Assembly: GCF_002879535.1 (NCBI RefSeq) | Contig: NZ_PNOT02000239.1 | Location: forward strand, 1-64,000 | Direction of reading: 5' to 3' | Origin: Mesorhizobium intechi | GTDB taxonomy: Bacteria; Pseudomonadota; Alphaproteobacteria; Rhizobiales; Rhizobiaceae | Length of the DNA stretch: 64,000 nt | Shown here: one piece after another, positions 20,104-29,951 of the stretch | Layout of the letters: every line of letters starts with the position of its first letter | Numbering within the stretch: position 1 is the stretch's first letter | Program-made: the position numbers and the translations under genes | The notes under the pieces: model-generated | What the model saw: only the letters and a program-made list of their open reading frames with translations | Databases searched by the model: none | What the model was told of the DNA's origin: nothing

Positions 20104-20637
20104 TCAGCCGGCTTTCGAGCAGTCCGGCTTCGGCTCGCCCGGCAGCTTGCCGTCGGGATGGCCGGCAAGGTCGGGGTTGGCCGTATAGAGCTGGTCGATG
20201 ACCAGCGGCCTGTCGGGCAGGATCGACTGGTCTTCCGTCGACATCAGCGTGGTGTCGATCTTCTGCAGGACCTTGCCGTCGGCGGCCTTGATGCTGATGG
20301 CGATGGCATAGGGCTTGTTCTTGACGATGCAGGTCAGCGCCGGGCTCTCCAGGCTGACCTTGTCGAGCTTCGGCCAGACCTTCTGCTCGACCACCAATGG
20401 CGCACCGCCGGCGGGATTCTGGAAGCTGGCAACCGCCACCTGGCCCTCGCCCATCGGCTGCAAGGGCCGCAGCGTCACGACATAGGTCGCCCTTGCGAGA
20501 CGGTAATTGAAGACGAATATCTTGCCGGACACCTCGAACAGCTTGCCCTCGCCGCCGGTGTCGCGGCAGGCGCCGAGCGCCGAGGCGGCGATCAACATGA
20601 CGCCGGCAACGAGCGCGCGTGACAATCCTCTAGGCAT
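20104..20637 (-). CDS. Putative lipoprotein, unknown function
   Basis: 177 residues with a signal peptide and lipobox ALGAC (Cys24), so it is probably anchored in the envelope. The mature part begins RDTGGEGKLFEVSGKIFVFNYRLARATYVVTLRPL, looks like a beta-sandwich, and is not a family I can name. The start ATG at 20637 overlaps the last eight bases of the CGNR gene, suggesting translational coupling; an ATG at 20649 inside that gene is also in frame. Only the overlap links it to the regulator. Confidence 0.78.
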   Translation of the reverse strand: MPRGLSRALVAGVMLIAASALGACRDTGGEGKLFEVSGKIFVFNYRLARATYVVTLRPLQPMGEGQVAVASFQNPAGGAPLVVEQKVWPKLDKVSLESPALTCIVKNKPYAIAISIKAADGKVLQKIDTTLMSTEDQSILPDRPLVIDQLYTANPDLAGHPDGKLPGEPKPDCSKAG

Positions 20638-21241
20638 CCTTGACCTCATGGGCCGCCATGCGGCGGCGGCGATAGTGACGACTTGCCTTCTGCCGGTTGC
20701 CGCACACCGCCATGTCGCACCAACGGCGGCTGGAATTGCGGCTTCTGTCGACGAACAGCCAGGTGCAGTTGGGGCAGATCCTGAGCCTTGCGACCGTGTC
20801 GTCGCGCAGCAGCGAAAGGGCAGAGACCGCCAGCGCCGCCTCAAAGGGGATCGGCACCAGGGGATCGCCGAACGGCCTTCCCGGCGCGCCGATCTCGGTG
20901 CGGCTGCCGGCCAGGCCGTCGGCACAGGCGCGCAGGAAATCGGGCAGGCCGGCGGTGGCGACCGCGCCCTTCGACACGGCGTCGCGAAACAGCCGGTCGG
21001 TCGTCTCGCGGATCAACAGCACGACAGGTGCGATTGCCGCCGGCGAAGACACGGTAAGCCGCCGGTCGCCAAGTTCGGCGGCGCGAAAACCGCTTGCCGC
21101 GTCGGCGAAGCGGGCAATTTCGGCCGGATCGTCGAAACGGTCGAACGTGCGCTGCGGATCGCCGCGCAGCACGACGGTGTTCGCCGTGTCGAGCGCAAGC
21201 AGGCCGCCGGTGAAGCGGTGCGGGGTCCAGGCAACTGTCAT
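20630..21241 (-). CDS. CGNR zinc-finger protein, probable transcription regulator
   Basis: 203 residues. The N-terminal ABATE-like domain (GGLLALDTANTVVLRG) is followed by a C-terminal zinc finger: CPNCTWLFVDRSRN, then WCDMAVCGNR, and a basic tail KASRHYRRRR that would contact DNA. These proteins are thought to sense a ligand in the N-terminal domain and act as stress or metabolic regulators. It is divergent from the LivH-type permease gene with only about 140 bases between, so it could control that permease and the downstream lipoprotein. Confidence 0.88.
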   Translation of the reverse strand: MTVAWTPHRFTGGLLALDTANTVVLRGDPQRTFDRFDDPAEIARFADAASGFRAAELGDRRLTVSSPAAIAPVVLLIRETTDRLFRDAVSKGAVATAGLPDFLRACADGLAGSRTEIGAPGRPFGDPLVPIPFEAALAVSALSLLRDDTVARLRICPNCTWLFVDRSRNSSRRWCDMAVCGNRQKASRHYRRRRMAAHEVKDA

Positions 21242-21384
21242 GCTGGAAATCTAACCGATAAATCGAATTTGACAAGTTAGATTCCGCGATGCAAACCTCC
21301 GCTGCGCACGGTATCGTCGCCTTTGTCTCGAGCATTTCCCGTCGTCCAACCGCTGTGGGCGAGACGCTTCAGGTGTTGTTGAAC

Positions 21385-22290
21385 ATGCTCTATTTCTTCC
21401 AGCAGGTGCTGAACGGGCTGCACTCCGGCGCGCTGTACGCGCTGCTCGCCTTCGGCTACGTGCTGATCAACGGCATCCTGCACCGCACCAACCTCGCCTA
21501 TGGCGCGCTGTTCGCCTTCAGCGGCCAGGCAATGATCCTGAGCGTCGCCTTCGGCTACCAGGTGCTGTGGCTGACGCTGTTGGCGTCGGTGCTGCTCGGC
21601 GTCGTCGCGGCATTCCTCTATGCCGCGCTGATCAGCCATGTCCTGTCGCGCAGCGTCTTCGAACCGTTGGCCGACCGCTCGCCCAACGCCATCGTGGTGA
21701 CGACGCTCGGCATCCTGATCGTCCTGTCGGAAGCAAGCCGCATCGCCGCCGATACGCATGATCTGTGGCTGCCGCCAATGCTGGCGCACCCCATCGTCTT
21801 CGCCGAAGGCGCCGGCTTCAAGGCGACGCTGACGCTGATCCAGGTGCTCGACTGCGCGGTGGTGCTGGCGGCGGTCGCGCTCGCCACATCAGCGTTTGCC
21901 CATTCCGGCTTCGGCCGGCGCTGGCGCGCCGTCTCCGACGACCCGCGCGCGGCCGCCTTGTGCGGCGTCGACGTGCGCGGCGTGTTCCGCCATGCCGTGC
22001 TGCTCGGCGGCTTCTGCGCCGCGCTGGCCGGCGTCATGGCCAGCCTCTACTACGGCAATGTCAGCTTCGGTTCCGGCCTCGTCTATGGCCTGAAGATCCT
22101 GTTCGTGACGGCGGTCGGCGGCTATCTCTCGCCGCCACGGGCAGCGCTCGGTGCCGCCGCCTTCGGCATGGCCGAATCACTGTGGGCCGGTTATTTCCCG
22201 ATCGAATGGCGCGATGCGTGGATGTATCTGTTCCTGGTGGCCATGCTGATCCTGATCGGCGCCGGCCGCGACACCGGCAAGGTCGTCTGA
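21385..22290 (+). CDS. Branched-chain amino acid ABC permease, LivH type (orphan)
   Basis: 301 residues from ATG 21385. The open frame extends upstream to 21289, but the start chosen gives MLYFFQQVLNGLHSGALYAL, matching the typical LivH N-terminus. About eight membrane spans are seen, and GVDVRGVFRHAVLLGGFCAALAG matches the region that couples to the ATPase. It should be the membrane part of an ABC importer for amino acids, urea or amides. No LivM, ATPase or binding protein gene is adjacent, which is unusual: partners must lie elsewhere or the system is incomplete. Confidence 0.85.
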   Translation: MLYFFQQVLNGLHSGALYALLAFGYVLINGILHRTNLAYGALFAFSGQAMILSVAFGYQVLWLTLLASVLLGVVAAFLYAALISHVLSRSVFEPLADRSPNAIVVTTLGILIVLSEASRIAADTHDLWLPPMLAHPIVFAEGAGFKATLTLIQVLDCAVVLAAVALATSAFAHSGFGRRWRAVSDDPRAAALCGVDVRGVFRHAVLLGGFCAALAGVMASLYYGNVSFGSGLVYGLKILFVTAVGGYLSPPRAALGAAAFGMAESLWAGYFPIEWRDAWMYLFLVAMLILIGAGRDTGKVV

Positions 22291-22473
22291 ACCATCAGAC
22301 TTTGGTTGCATGACGCCAGGGCAGACCGCCGGTCTCCGCCCCTCGCTTTCAGTTGATGCTGTTTTGTTGCTCCCATCCTTGTTGACCCGTCAGTCCACGC
22401 GCGGCATACGGTTGGACCAAGCGGCGTGACGGCATAAGGGGGAGCCGACACGCCTCCGACAAGGGAGGAATGC

Positions 22474-23058
22474 ATGGCAGGGCTTCTCGCTCTATCCAGA
22501 GCGATCGATCGCGCCAACGAATTCATCGGCAAATCGGTATCGTGGCTGATTCTGCTGGCGATCCTGGTGAGTGCGGCCAACGCCGTCATCCGCAAGATCT
22601 TCGACGTTTCGTCGAATGCCTGGCTGGAGTTGCAATGGTATCTGTTCGGCGCCGCCTTCATGCTGGCGGCCGCCTATACGCTGAAGCAGAACGAGCATAT
22701 CCGCATCGATGTCGTCTACGGCCTGTTTTCACGCCGCGTACAGCACTGGATCGACCTTTTCGGCCATCTCCTGTTCCTGATGCCGTTCGTGACGCTGATG
22801 GTCATCTATTTCGTTCCCTACGTCTCGCTGTCGTTTCGCAGCGGCGAGATGTCCAACAATTCCGGCGGTCTTATCATCTGGCCGGCCAAGGCCATCCTGC
22901 TGGTCGGCTTTTTTCTGCTGGCCCTGCAGGGTATCTCCGAAATCATCAAGAAGATCGCCATAATGCGAGGCGACATGGACGACCCCAATCCGTTCATATC
23001 GGCACATGAGCAAGCCGAACTCGAAGCCAAGGCTCTGGCCGACGAGGTCCGCTCATGA
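22474..23058 (+). CDS. dctQ: TRAP transporter small permease (DctQ type)
   Basis: 194 residues with four membrane spans: SWLILLAILVSAANAVIRK, LQWYLFGAAFMLAAAYTL, FGHLLFLMPFVTLMVIYF, and LLVGFFLLALQGISEI. The motif WLELQWYLF with VRIDV-like HIRIDVVYG is diagnostic of the DctQ family. It forms the small membrane subunit of a tripartite ATP-independent transporter for carboxylates or related solutes. It overlaps the large permease gene by four bases (ATGA). An AGGGAGGA-like ribosome binding site precedes ATG 22474. Confidence 0.93.
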   Translation: MAGLLALSRAIDRANEFIGKSVSWLILLAILVSAANAVIRKIFDVSSNAWLELQWYLFGAAFMLAAAYTLKQNEHIRIDVVYGLFSRRVQHWIDLFGHLLFLMPFVTLMVIYFVPYVSLSFRSGEMSNNSGGLIIWPAKAILLVGFFLLALQGISEIIKKIAIMRGDMDDPNPFISAHEQAELEAKALADEVRS

Positions 23059-24848
23059 TGGAATTCATCGCCCTGAACATGGCGCCGATCATGTTCGCCT
23101 CGCTGATCATCTTCCTGCTGATCGGCTACCCCGTGGCGTTCTCGCTGGCCGCCAACGGCTTGATGTTCTTCTTCATCGGCGTGCTCCTCTCGCCCTATTC
23201 CGGTGGATCGATCAATCTCGCCTGGCCGCTTCTGCACGCACTGCCGGACAATTTCTACGGCAGCCGGGTGATGTCGAACGATACGCTGCTGGCCATTCCG
23301 TTCTTCACCTTCATGGGCATCGTGCTCGAACGATCGGGCATGGCCGAGGATCTGCTCGACACGATCGGCCAGCTGTTCGGGCCGATCCGCGGTGGCCTCG
23401 CCTACGCGGTGATCTTCGTCGGCGCATTGCTGGCCGCGACCACCGGCGTCGTGGCGGCGTCCGTCATCGCCATGGGGCTGATCTCGCTGCCGATCATGCT
23501 GCGCTACGGCTATGACCGCCGGCTGGCGTCCGGCGTCATTGCCGCCTCCGGTACGCTCGCCCAGATCATCCCGCCCTCGCTGGTGCTGATCGTGCTGGCC
23601 GACCAACTTGGCCGCTCCGTCGGCGACATGTATGCCGGCGCGCTGATCCCAGGCGTCGTGCTCACCGGCCTCTACGCGCTCTATATCCTCATCGTATCGA
23701 TCTTCCGGCCGAAAATGGTGCCGGCGCTGCCGCTCGAAGCACGCACGCTTGGCCATGGCGTGATGTCGCTGCTGGTGGCGCTGGTGGTAGCGGTGGCCAT
23801 CTCCTATGCCGCGTATCGCTATCTCGCGCCAACCCATGGCGACAATGCCGACATTCTCGGCGCCACCGTGGGGGTGCTCTTCATCTACATCGTGGCGATT
23901 GCCGACAAACGCGTGAACTTCAACATGATGTCCAGGCTGGCGCAGCAAGTGGTCATCGTGCTGATCCCGCCACTGGCACTGATCTTCCTGGTGCTTGGCA
24001 CCATCTTTCTCGGCATCGCCACCCCAACCGAGGGCGGCGCCATGGGCTCCGTCGGCGCGTTGATCATGGCGGCGGCAAAGGGCCGGCTGTCGCTGGACGT
24101 GATCAAGCAGGCACTGACCTCGACGACGCGGCTGTCGTCTTTCGTGCTGTTCATCCTGATCGGCGCGCGCGTGTTCTCGCTCACCTTCTACGGCGTCAAC
24201 GGCCACATCTGGGTCGAACACCTTTTGATCTCGCTGCCGGGCGGCGAAGTCGGCTTCCTGATCGGGGTCAACATCCTCGTCTTCTTCCTGGCCTTCTTCC
24301 TGGATTTCTTCGAACTGGCCTTCATCATCGTGCCACTGCTGGCGCCGGCGGCCGACAAGCTCGGCATCGACCTGATCTGGTTCGGCGTGCTGCTCGGCGT
24401 CAACATGCAGACCAGTTTCATGCATCCGCCCTTCGGCTTCGCGCTGTTCTACCTGCGCTCGGTCGCCGCGCGCGTGCCCTATCTAGACCGCCTTACCGGC
24501 AAGCAGATCGCGCCCGTGACGACCGGCCAGATCTATTGGGGCGCGGTGCCCTTCGTTCTGATCCAGGTGGTGATGATCGGGCTGACGATCGCCTTCCCGC
24601 AAATGGTGATGCGCTACAAGGGCACGGTGACCAATCCGGGCACGATCGACTACCAGGTGCCGGAGGTGCCCGGCCTGGCGCCGCTCGGCACACCGCCGGC
24701 TGGTGGCATGGCCCCGGCCAATGGCGGCAGCGCACCGGCCGCGCCCGGCACGCCTGACCTGTCGCAACCGCCGAGTTTCGGCGATGCGCCGCCGGCCAAG
24801 CCGACGGCACCGGCGCCGGACCTTTCGCAGCCGCCGAGTTTCAATTGA
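23055..24848 (+). CDS. dctM: TRAP transporter large permease (DctM type) with extra tail
   Basis: 597 residues, long for DctM. Around 12 membrane spans carry the family motifs, for example FFTFMGIVLERSGMAEDLL, GVVAASVIAMGLISLPIML, SGTLAQIIPPSLVLIVLAD, and FLDFFELAFIIVPLLAPAADKLGID. It drives sodium- or proton-coupled uptake with DctQ and DctP. Beyond the last span a tail of about 60 residues is rich in proline, alanine and glycine and contains the octad DLSQPPSF twice. Long inserts in the middle and the tail account for the size. It overlaps dctQ and nearly touches the dehydrogenase gene that follows. Confidence 0.93.
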   Translation: MMEFIALNMAPIMFASLIIFLLIGYPVAFSLAANGLMFFFIGVLLSPYSGGSINLAWPLLHALPDNFYGSRVMSNDTLLAIPFFTFMGIVLERSGMAEDLLDTIGQLFGPIRGGLAYAVIFVGALLAATTGVVAASVIAMGLISLPIMLRYGYDRRLASGVIAASGTLAQIIPPSLVLIVLADQLGRSVGDMYAGALIPGVVLTGLYALYILIVSIFRPKMVPALPLEARTLGHGVMSLLVALVVAVAISYAAYRYLAPTHGDNADILGATVGVLFIYIVAIADKRVNFNMMSRLAQQVVIVLIPPLALIFLVLGTIFLGIATPTEGGAMGSVGALIMAAAKGRLSLDVIKQALTSTTRLSSFVLFILIGARVFSLTFYGVNGHIWVEHLLISLPGGEVGFLIGVNILVFFLAFFLDFFELAFIIVPLLAPAADKLGIDLIWFGVLLGVNMQTSFMHPPFGFALFYLRSVAARVPYLDRLTGKQIAPVTTGQIYWGAVPFVLIQVVMIGLTIAFPQMVMRYKGTVTNPGTIDYQVPEVPGLAPLGTPPAGGMAPANGGSAPAAPGTPDLSQPPSFGDAPPAKPTAPAPDLSQPPSFN

Positions 24849-24862
24849 ACGAGGACGGCGCC

Positions 24863-25891
24863 ATGAAAGCGGTGCGGCTGGAAGCGGTGGGCAGCATTGC
24901 GCTGCGCGAAGTCGGCAAACCTGTCGCCGGCCCGGACGAGCTTCTGGTGCGGATCGAGGCCTGCGGTGTCTGCGGCACCGACCGGCATCTTTTCCATGGC
25001 GAATTCCCCTGCCGGCCGCCGGTGACGCCCGGACATGAATTTTCGGGCATCATCGAGGCGATCGGCAACGCCGTCTCCGGCTTTGCCGTCGGCGATCGTG
25101 TCACCGGCGATCCCAACATCGCCTGCGGACGGTGCCCGCATTGCCACGCCGGCCGGGTCAATCTCTGCCGCAATCTCAACGCCATCGGCATCCATCGCGA
25201 CGGCGGCTTTGCCGAGTATGTCGTGCTGCCGCAGAAACAGGCTTTCATCCTGCCCGCCGATCTGCCGCCGACGCATGGCGCCTTCTGCGAGCCGCTCGGC
25301 TGCTGCCTGCATGGCGTCGACCTTGCAGCGATCAAGCCGGGCAGTTCGGTGATTGTGCTGGGCGGCGGCGTGATCGGCCTGCTGACCGTGCAATTGGCAA
25401 AACTGGCCGGCGCCACGACCATCATCCTGTCGACCAGGCAGGCTTCGCGGCGCGCGCTTGCCGAGGCGCTCGGCGCGACGGCGACGGTCGATCCGGCCGC
25501 CGCCGACGTCATCGATGCCATCGGTGGACCAGCGGGCCTGATGCCCGGCGGCGCCGACGTGGTGTTCGAATGCGCTGGTGTGCGCGACACCGTCGAGCAG
25601 TCGATGCGGCTGGCAAGGGCCGGCGGCACTGTCGTCATCGTCGGCGTGACGCCGCAAGGCATGAAGGCGGAATTCGAGCCCTTCGACCTGCTGTTTCGGG
25701 AGTTGAAGGTCGTCGGCTCCTTCCTCAATCCCCACACGCATCGCCGCGCGGCCGAACTGATCGCTTCCGGCGCGATCGAGATCGACCGCCTGATCTCCAG
25801 GCAGGTGCCGCTCGAAGAGGCGGCTGACGTGATCGCCAACCCGCCGGCGCCCGGCGAGGTCAAGGTGCTGGTGGTGCCGCGACCGGATTGA
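24863..25891 (+). CDS. Zinc-dependent alcohol/polyol dehydrogenase
   Basis: 342 residues of the medium-chain dehydrogenase family. Catalytic zinc ligands are in ACGVCGTDRH and GHEFSG, the structural zinc is held by CGRCPHCHAGRVNLC, and the NAD-binding loop is VLGGGVIGLLTVQLAK. It resembles sorbitol, threonine or L-idonate dehydrogenases. ATG 24863 has GAGGA seven bases upstream, so it is preferred over the TTG at 24845 that overlaps dctM. Being 14 bases downstream of the TRAP permease genes, it probably oxidises the imported hydroxylated compound. Confidence 0.88.
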   Translation: MKAVRLEAVGSIALREVGKPVAGPDELLVRIEACGVCGTDRHLFHGEFPCRPPVTPGHEFSGIIEAIGNAVSGFAVGDRVTGDPNIACGRCPHCHAGRVNLCRNLNAIGIHRDGGFAEYVVLPQKQAFILPADLPPTHGAFCEPLGCCLHGVDLAAIKPGSSVIVLGGGVIGLLTVQLAKLAGATTIILSTRQASRRALAEALGATATVDPAAADVIDAIGGPAGLMPGGADVVFECAGVRDTVEQSMRLARAGGTVVIVGVTPQGMKAEFEPFDLLFRELKVVGSFLNPHTHRRAAELIASGAIEIDRLISRQVPLEEAADVIANPPAPGEVKVLVVPRPD

Positions 25892-25941
25892 GCCAGGAGC
25901 GAGCCGCGCCGGTCGAGATCCGTTCCGCGCCGGCCTGAAAA

Positions 25942-25971
25942 GAGAACCCCGGACGAGTTGCCCGGGGTCTC
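25942..25971. terminator. Bidirectional terminator between convergent genes
   Basis: The stem GAGA-(bulged A)-CCCCGG pairs with CCGGGGTCTC around a 9-base loop, with A-rich flanks. It lies between the stops of the dehydrogenase (25891) and dctP (25995), which face each other. Confidence 0.75.
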
Positions 25972-25994
25972 TCAAACGAACGCGAAGGGACAGT

Positions 25995-27320
<1,326 letters not shown>

Positions 27321-27322
27321 CT

Positions 27323-27352
27323 ATTTTGCTGGCAGGATATCCCTTGCAAAAT
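27323..27352. promoter_or_regulatory. Inverted repeat upstream of the amidotransferase gene
   Basis: ATTTTGC (27323-27329) and GCAAAAT (27346-27352) are perfect 7-base inverted repeats separated by 16 bases, the size of a dimeric repressor site. It ends 16 bases before the chosen start of the amidotransferase gene and lies in an AT-richer patch. A regulator cannot be named. Confidence 0.35.
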
Positions 27353-27368
27353 GGAAAACAGACCCAAA

Positions 27369-28142
27369 ATGCACCAGCCGCTCGTCGCCATATCGACCGA
27401 CGTCCGTCAGTTCGACAACTACACCTGGCATGCCGCTCCGCAGCAATATCTGGAAGCGGCCGTTGCCGGAGCCGGCGTGTTCCCGCTGCTGGTGCCGTCG
27501 TTCGGCGACAGGCTCGACTTCGATGAACTGCTGTCCTCTGTCGACGGCGTCATGGTCACCGGTTCGAAGTCGAACGTACACCCCTCGCTTTATGGTGGCG
27601 ATGCCAGCGAGGCCAACGGTCCCTACGATCCGGCACGTGACGCCACGGCGCTGCCGCTGATCCGCCGGGCGATCGAGCGCGGCGTGCCGCTGCTCGCCAT
27701 CTGCCGTGGTATCCAGGAGTTGAACGTGGCGCTGGGCGGCACGCTGGGCACCGAGATCCAGGAGCGCGAGGGTACCCTCGACCACCGCGCGCCGGTGAGC
27801 GACCAACAGGACGAGCGCTTCGCCATGCACCAGACCGTTTCGATCAAACCGGGCAGTTGCCTGGCCGGTGTGTTCGGTGCCGGTGAGATCAAGGTCAATT
27901 CACTGCACCGCCAGGCGATCGACCGGCTCGGGTCGAAGCTCGAGATCGAGGCTGTCGCCACTGACGGCACGGTCGAAGCGGTGTCGGTCAAGGGAGCCCG
28001 CGCCTTCGCCGTCGGTGTCCAGTGGCATCCGGAGTACTGGGTCAACTCGGACAGCAACTCGGCCAAGATCTTCCGCGCCTTCGGCGATGCGGTGCGCCTG
28101 CACGCCGCCGCGAAGGCCGGTGCGCGGGCCGCGGCGGAGTAA
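27369..28142 (+). CDS. Gamma-glutamyl-gamma-aminobutyrate hydrolase family protein
   Basis: 257 residues of the class I glutamine amidotransferase-like peptidase C26 family. The nucleophile is Cys in AICRGIQELNV and the catalytic His-Glu pair is in VQWHPEY. Family members cleave gamma-glutamyl amides, such as gamma-Glu-GABA in putrescine breakdown. I start it at ATG 27369 (MHQPLVAIS); an ATG at 27351 is possible but overlaps the inverted repeat. No polyamine genes are adjacent, though a glutamine synthetase-like gene that could make such substrates lies 11 kb away at 39527. The gene name puuD is avoided because it is also used for the urate hydroxylase at 46903. Confidence 0.88.
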   Translation: MHQPLVAISTDVRQFDNYTWHAAPQQYLEAAVAGAGVFPLLVPSFGDRLDFDELLSSVDGVMVTGSKSNVHPSLYGGDASEANGPYDPARDATALPLIRRAIERGVPLLAICRGIQELNVALGGTLGTEIQEREGTLDHRAPVSDQQDERFAMHQTVSIKPGSCLAGVFGAGEIKVNSLHRQAIDRLGSKLEIEAVATDGTVEAVSVKGARAFAVGVQWHPEYWVNSDSNSAKIFRAFGDAVRLHAAAKAGARAAAE

Positions 28143-28369
28143 TCAGTCGCCGGTCTTGCGGTCGCCCGGATCGACGCCGTTGGCGCTGAAGGCGACCATG
28201 CCGTCATTCTGCTCGCGCCGGAAGGCGGCGGCGATCAATGCGAAAAGCGTTCTGCCTCATCCACGCACACGGGCAGGATGCGGAATGATTTCACAGGGTT
28301 AAGCTGGCGTTGATAAATGTGGCGGTGCCACTGCCGGCGTCAATGAATGCCGGGGACGAAACCGTCCAA

Positions 28370-28954
28370 CTATTGCGGGACGGTCGGCGGATAGCGATCT
28401 GAAAGGAGCTTGAAGAGCCACTCGCGCTCGACATCGGTGGCTGCCGAACCGATCTCGACCCTCTGGGCACCAGCGTCGACTGTCAGGCGATTGCGAGTAT
28501 CGCCGTCGCGAAGCCTCAGCGATTTGAGCTGCATCCGGTCGAACCTGAGCTCGGTCCGCTTCGAAAACAGCTGTGCCCAGGCGGAAGTGCCGTAGGATGG
28601 CATCTTGAACGGCGGCAACCCAGGATCATGGCTGACCCCGGCCGCATCGAGCCTTATCACTTCGGGCACGGAGCGCCGGAAAATGCGGCGAACCACGAGC
28701 ATTGCGAAGATGCCGCCGACGGTCCAAGCGCAGAGCCAGAAGGCAACAAACGCCGTAGGCCCGCCGATCGGCCTGGTCACGAGCTGATACGCGGCTGTTA
28801 TCTCACCGAAGGCCCAACCACCTAGCCAGCAAAGAACGAATATGCCTATCAGGTAGTTGGCGACGGACCGCCTCGGATACGGAATCGAAATGATCTGGTC
28901 CCGGCCATTGGTGGCGACCAAAATCGTGGAATTGTCAGGCGGCTTCACCGTCAT
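28370..28954 (-). CDS. Hypothetical protein with two membrane spans
   Basis: 194 residues. A cytoplasmic N-terminus (about 30 residues) is followed by two spans (ANYLIGIFVLCWLGGWAFGEI and AFVAFWLCAWTVGGIFAMLVV), then a soluble C-terminal part of about 95 residues with a PH-like alternation of hydrophobic and charged residues. Proteins of this kind are common and unnamed. It lies 13 bases downstream of the hydroxyacid dehydrogenase on the same strand, so it may be the last gene of that transcription unit. The base composition is a little less GC-rich than its neighbours. Confidence 0.65.
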   Translation of the reverse strand: MTVKPPDNSTILVATNGRDQIISIPYPRRSVANYLIGIFVLCWLGGWAFGEITAAYQLVTRPIGGPTAFVAFWLCAWTVGGIFAMLVVRRIFRRSVPEVIRLDAAGVSHDPGLPPFKMPSYGTSAWAQLFSKRTELRFDRMQLKSLRLRDGDTRNRLTVDAGAQRVEIGSAATDVEREWLFKLLSDRYPPTVPQ

Positions 28955-28967
28955 CGGTTCGCCTTCG

Positions 28968-29951
28968 CTAGCCGCGAGCCTTCACATGCGCCGTCTCCGG
29001 CACCGGCGTCAGCGGCCGGCGCTCGGTGAACCAGGACACCAGATTGTCGACGCACAGATCGGCCATGGCGCGGCGTGTGTGCTCCGAGGCCGAGCCGACA
29101 TGCGGCAACAGGGAGGCGTTGGGGGCGTCGAGCAACGCCTTGGTCACATTCGGCTCGTCGGCGAAGACGTCGAGCCCGGCGGCGGCGATGGTGCCGTCGG
29201 CAAGCGCCGCCGCCAGTGCCGCCTCGTCGACGGTGCTGCCGCGGCCGATATTGACGAAGACGCCGTCAGCGCCAAGCGCCGACAGGATCTCGGCATTGAC
29301 CGCCTTGTGCGTAGAAGCGCCGCCAGGCGCCACCGAAATCAGCGTATCGACCGCTTCCGCAAGACCTTTCAGCGTCGGGTGATATTGATACGCAAGACCT
29401 TCGACGCGACGCCGATTGTGATAGGCGACCGGCAGGCCGAACGCATCGAGCCGCCGGGCAATGGCCTGTCCGATGCGGCCCATGCCGAAAATTCCGACGC
29501 GCCGGGCGCGCAAGGTCAGCCGGCTCAGCGGATAGTTGCCCTTGCGTACCCAGCTGCCGTCGCGCAGCCAGTTTTCCGCGCGCGGCAGGTCGCGAATGGT
29601 GTTGATCAACAGCCCCACCGCTGTGTCGGCGACCTCCTCGGTCAGCACGTCGGGTGTGTTGGTGACCATGATGTTCTTCGCCGCCGCATGGCCGACATCG
29701 ACCGAATCATAGCCGACGCCGAAGGAGGCGATGAGTTCGAGATTGGGCAGCGCATCCATCATGGCCGCGCCGATGCCGGCAAAGGAGGCGATGCCACGCA
29801 CCATGCGGCGCATCTCGTCGGTGACCAGCGCCGGTTCGGCGCGCTCGATCCTGATCTGTCTGAAGGTACGGTCGATGCGCCCGACGGCATGGTCGCTGAA
29901 GTCAGCCGGCACCAGAATGGCGACGGCTTGCAGTTGTTCGGCCTTGGTCAT
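28968..29951 (-). CDS. D-isomer-specific 2-hydroxyacid dehydrogenase
   Basis: 327 residues. The NAD(P)-binding loop is FGMGRIGQAIARRL, and the catalytic residues are seen as Arg in NIGRGSTVDE, Glu in VFADEPNV and His in LLPHVGSAS. It reduces or oxidises a 2-oxo/2-hydroxy acid such as glyoxylate, hydroxypyruvate or 2-keto-gluconate; the substrate is not evident. Its ATG at 29951 overlaps the stop of the LacI-type regulator gene by four bases, so both are translated from one message and the regulator most likely responds to a related sugar acid. Confidence 0.93.
   Translation of the reverse strand: MTKAEQLQAVAILVPADFSDHAVGRIDRTFRQIRIERAEPALVTDEMRRMVRGIASFAGIGAAMMDALPNLELIASFGVGYDSVDVGHAAAKNIMVTNTPDVLTEEVADTAVGLLINTIRDLPRAENWLRDGSWVRKGNYPLSRLTLRARRVGIFGMGRIGQAIARRLDAFGLPVAYHNRRRVEGLAYQYHPTLKGLAEAVDTLISVAPGGASTHKAVNAEILSALGADGVFVNIGRGSTVDEAALAAALADGTIAAAGLDVFADEPNVTKALLDAPNASLLPHVGSASEHTRRAMADLCVDNLVSWFTERRPLTPVPETAHVKARG

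Noticed and set aside
16792-20622. 1276-codon open frame antisense to the indolepyruvate oxidoreductase
   Set aside because: Same cause. The oxidoreductase frame has clear cofactor motifs; the antisense product has none and crosses the boundary into the lipoprotein gene.
22300-22345. Hairpin after the LivH-type gene as terminator
   Set aside because: The stem is short and interrupted, and no T-run follows.
22818-24425. 535-codon open frame antisense to the TRAP permease genes
   Set aside because: The His/Asp/Gln-rich product is typical of a reverse reading of membrane-protein codons.
28143-28245. Short minus-strand reading frame ending DPGDRKTGD after the amidotransferase gene
   Set aside because: Only about 18 codons from ATG with an in-frame stop shortly upstream; it could be the end of a broken gene, but nothing identifies it.
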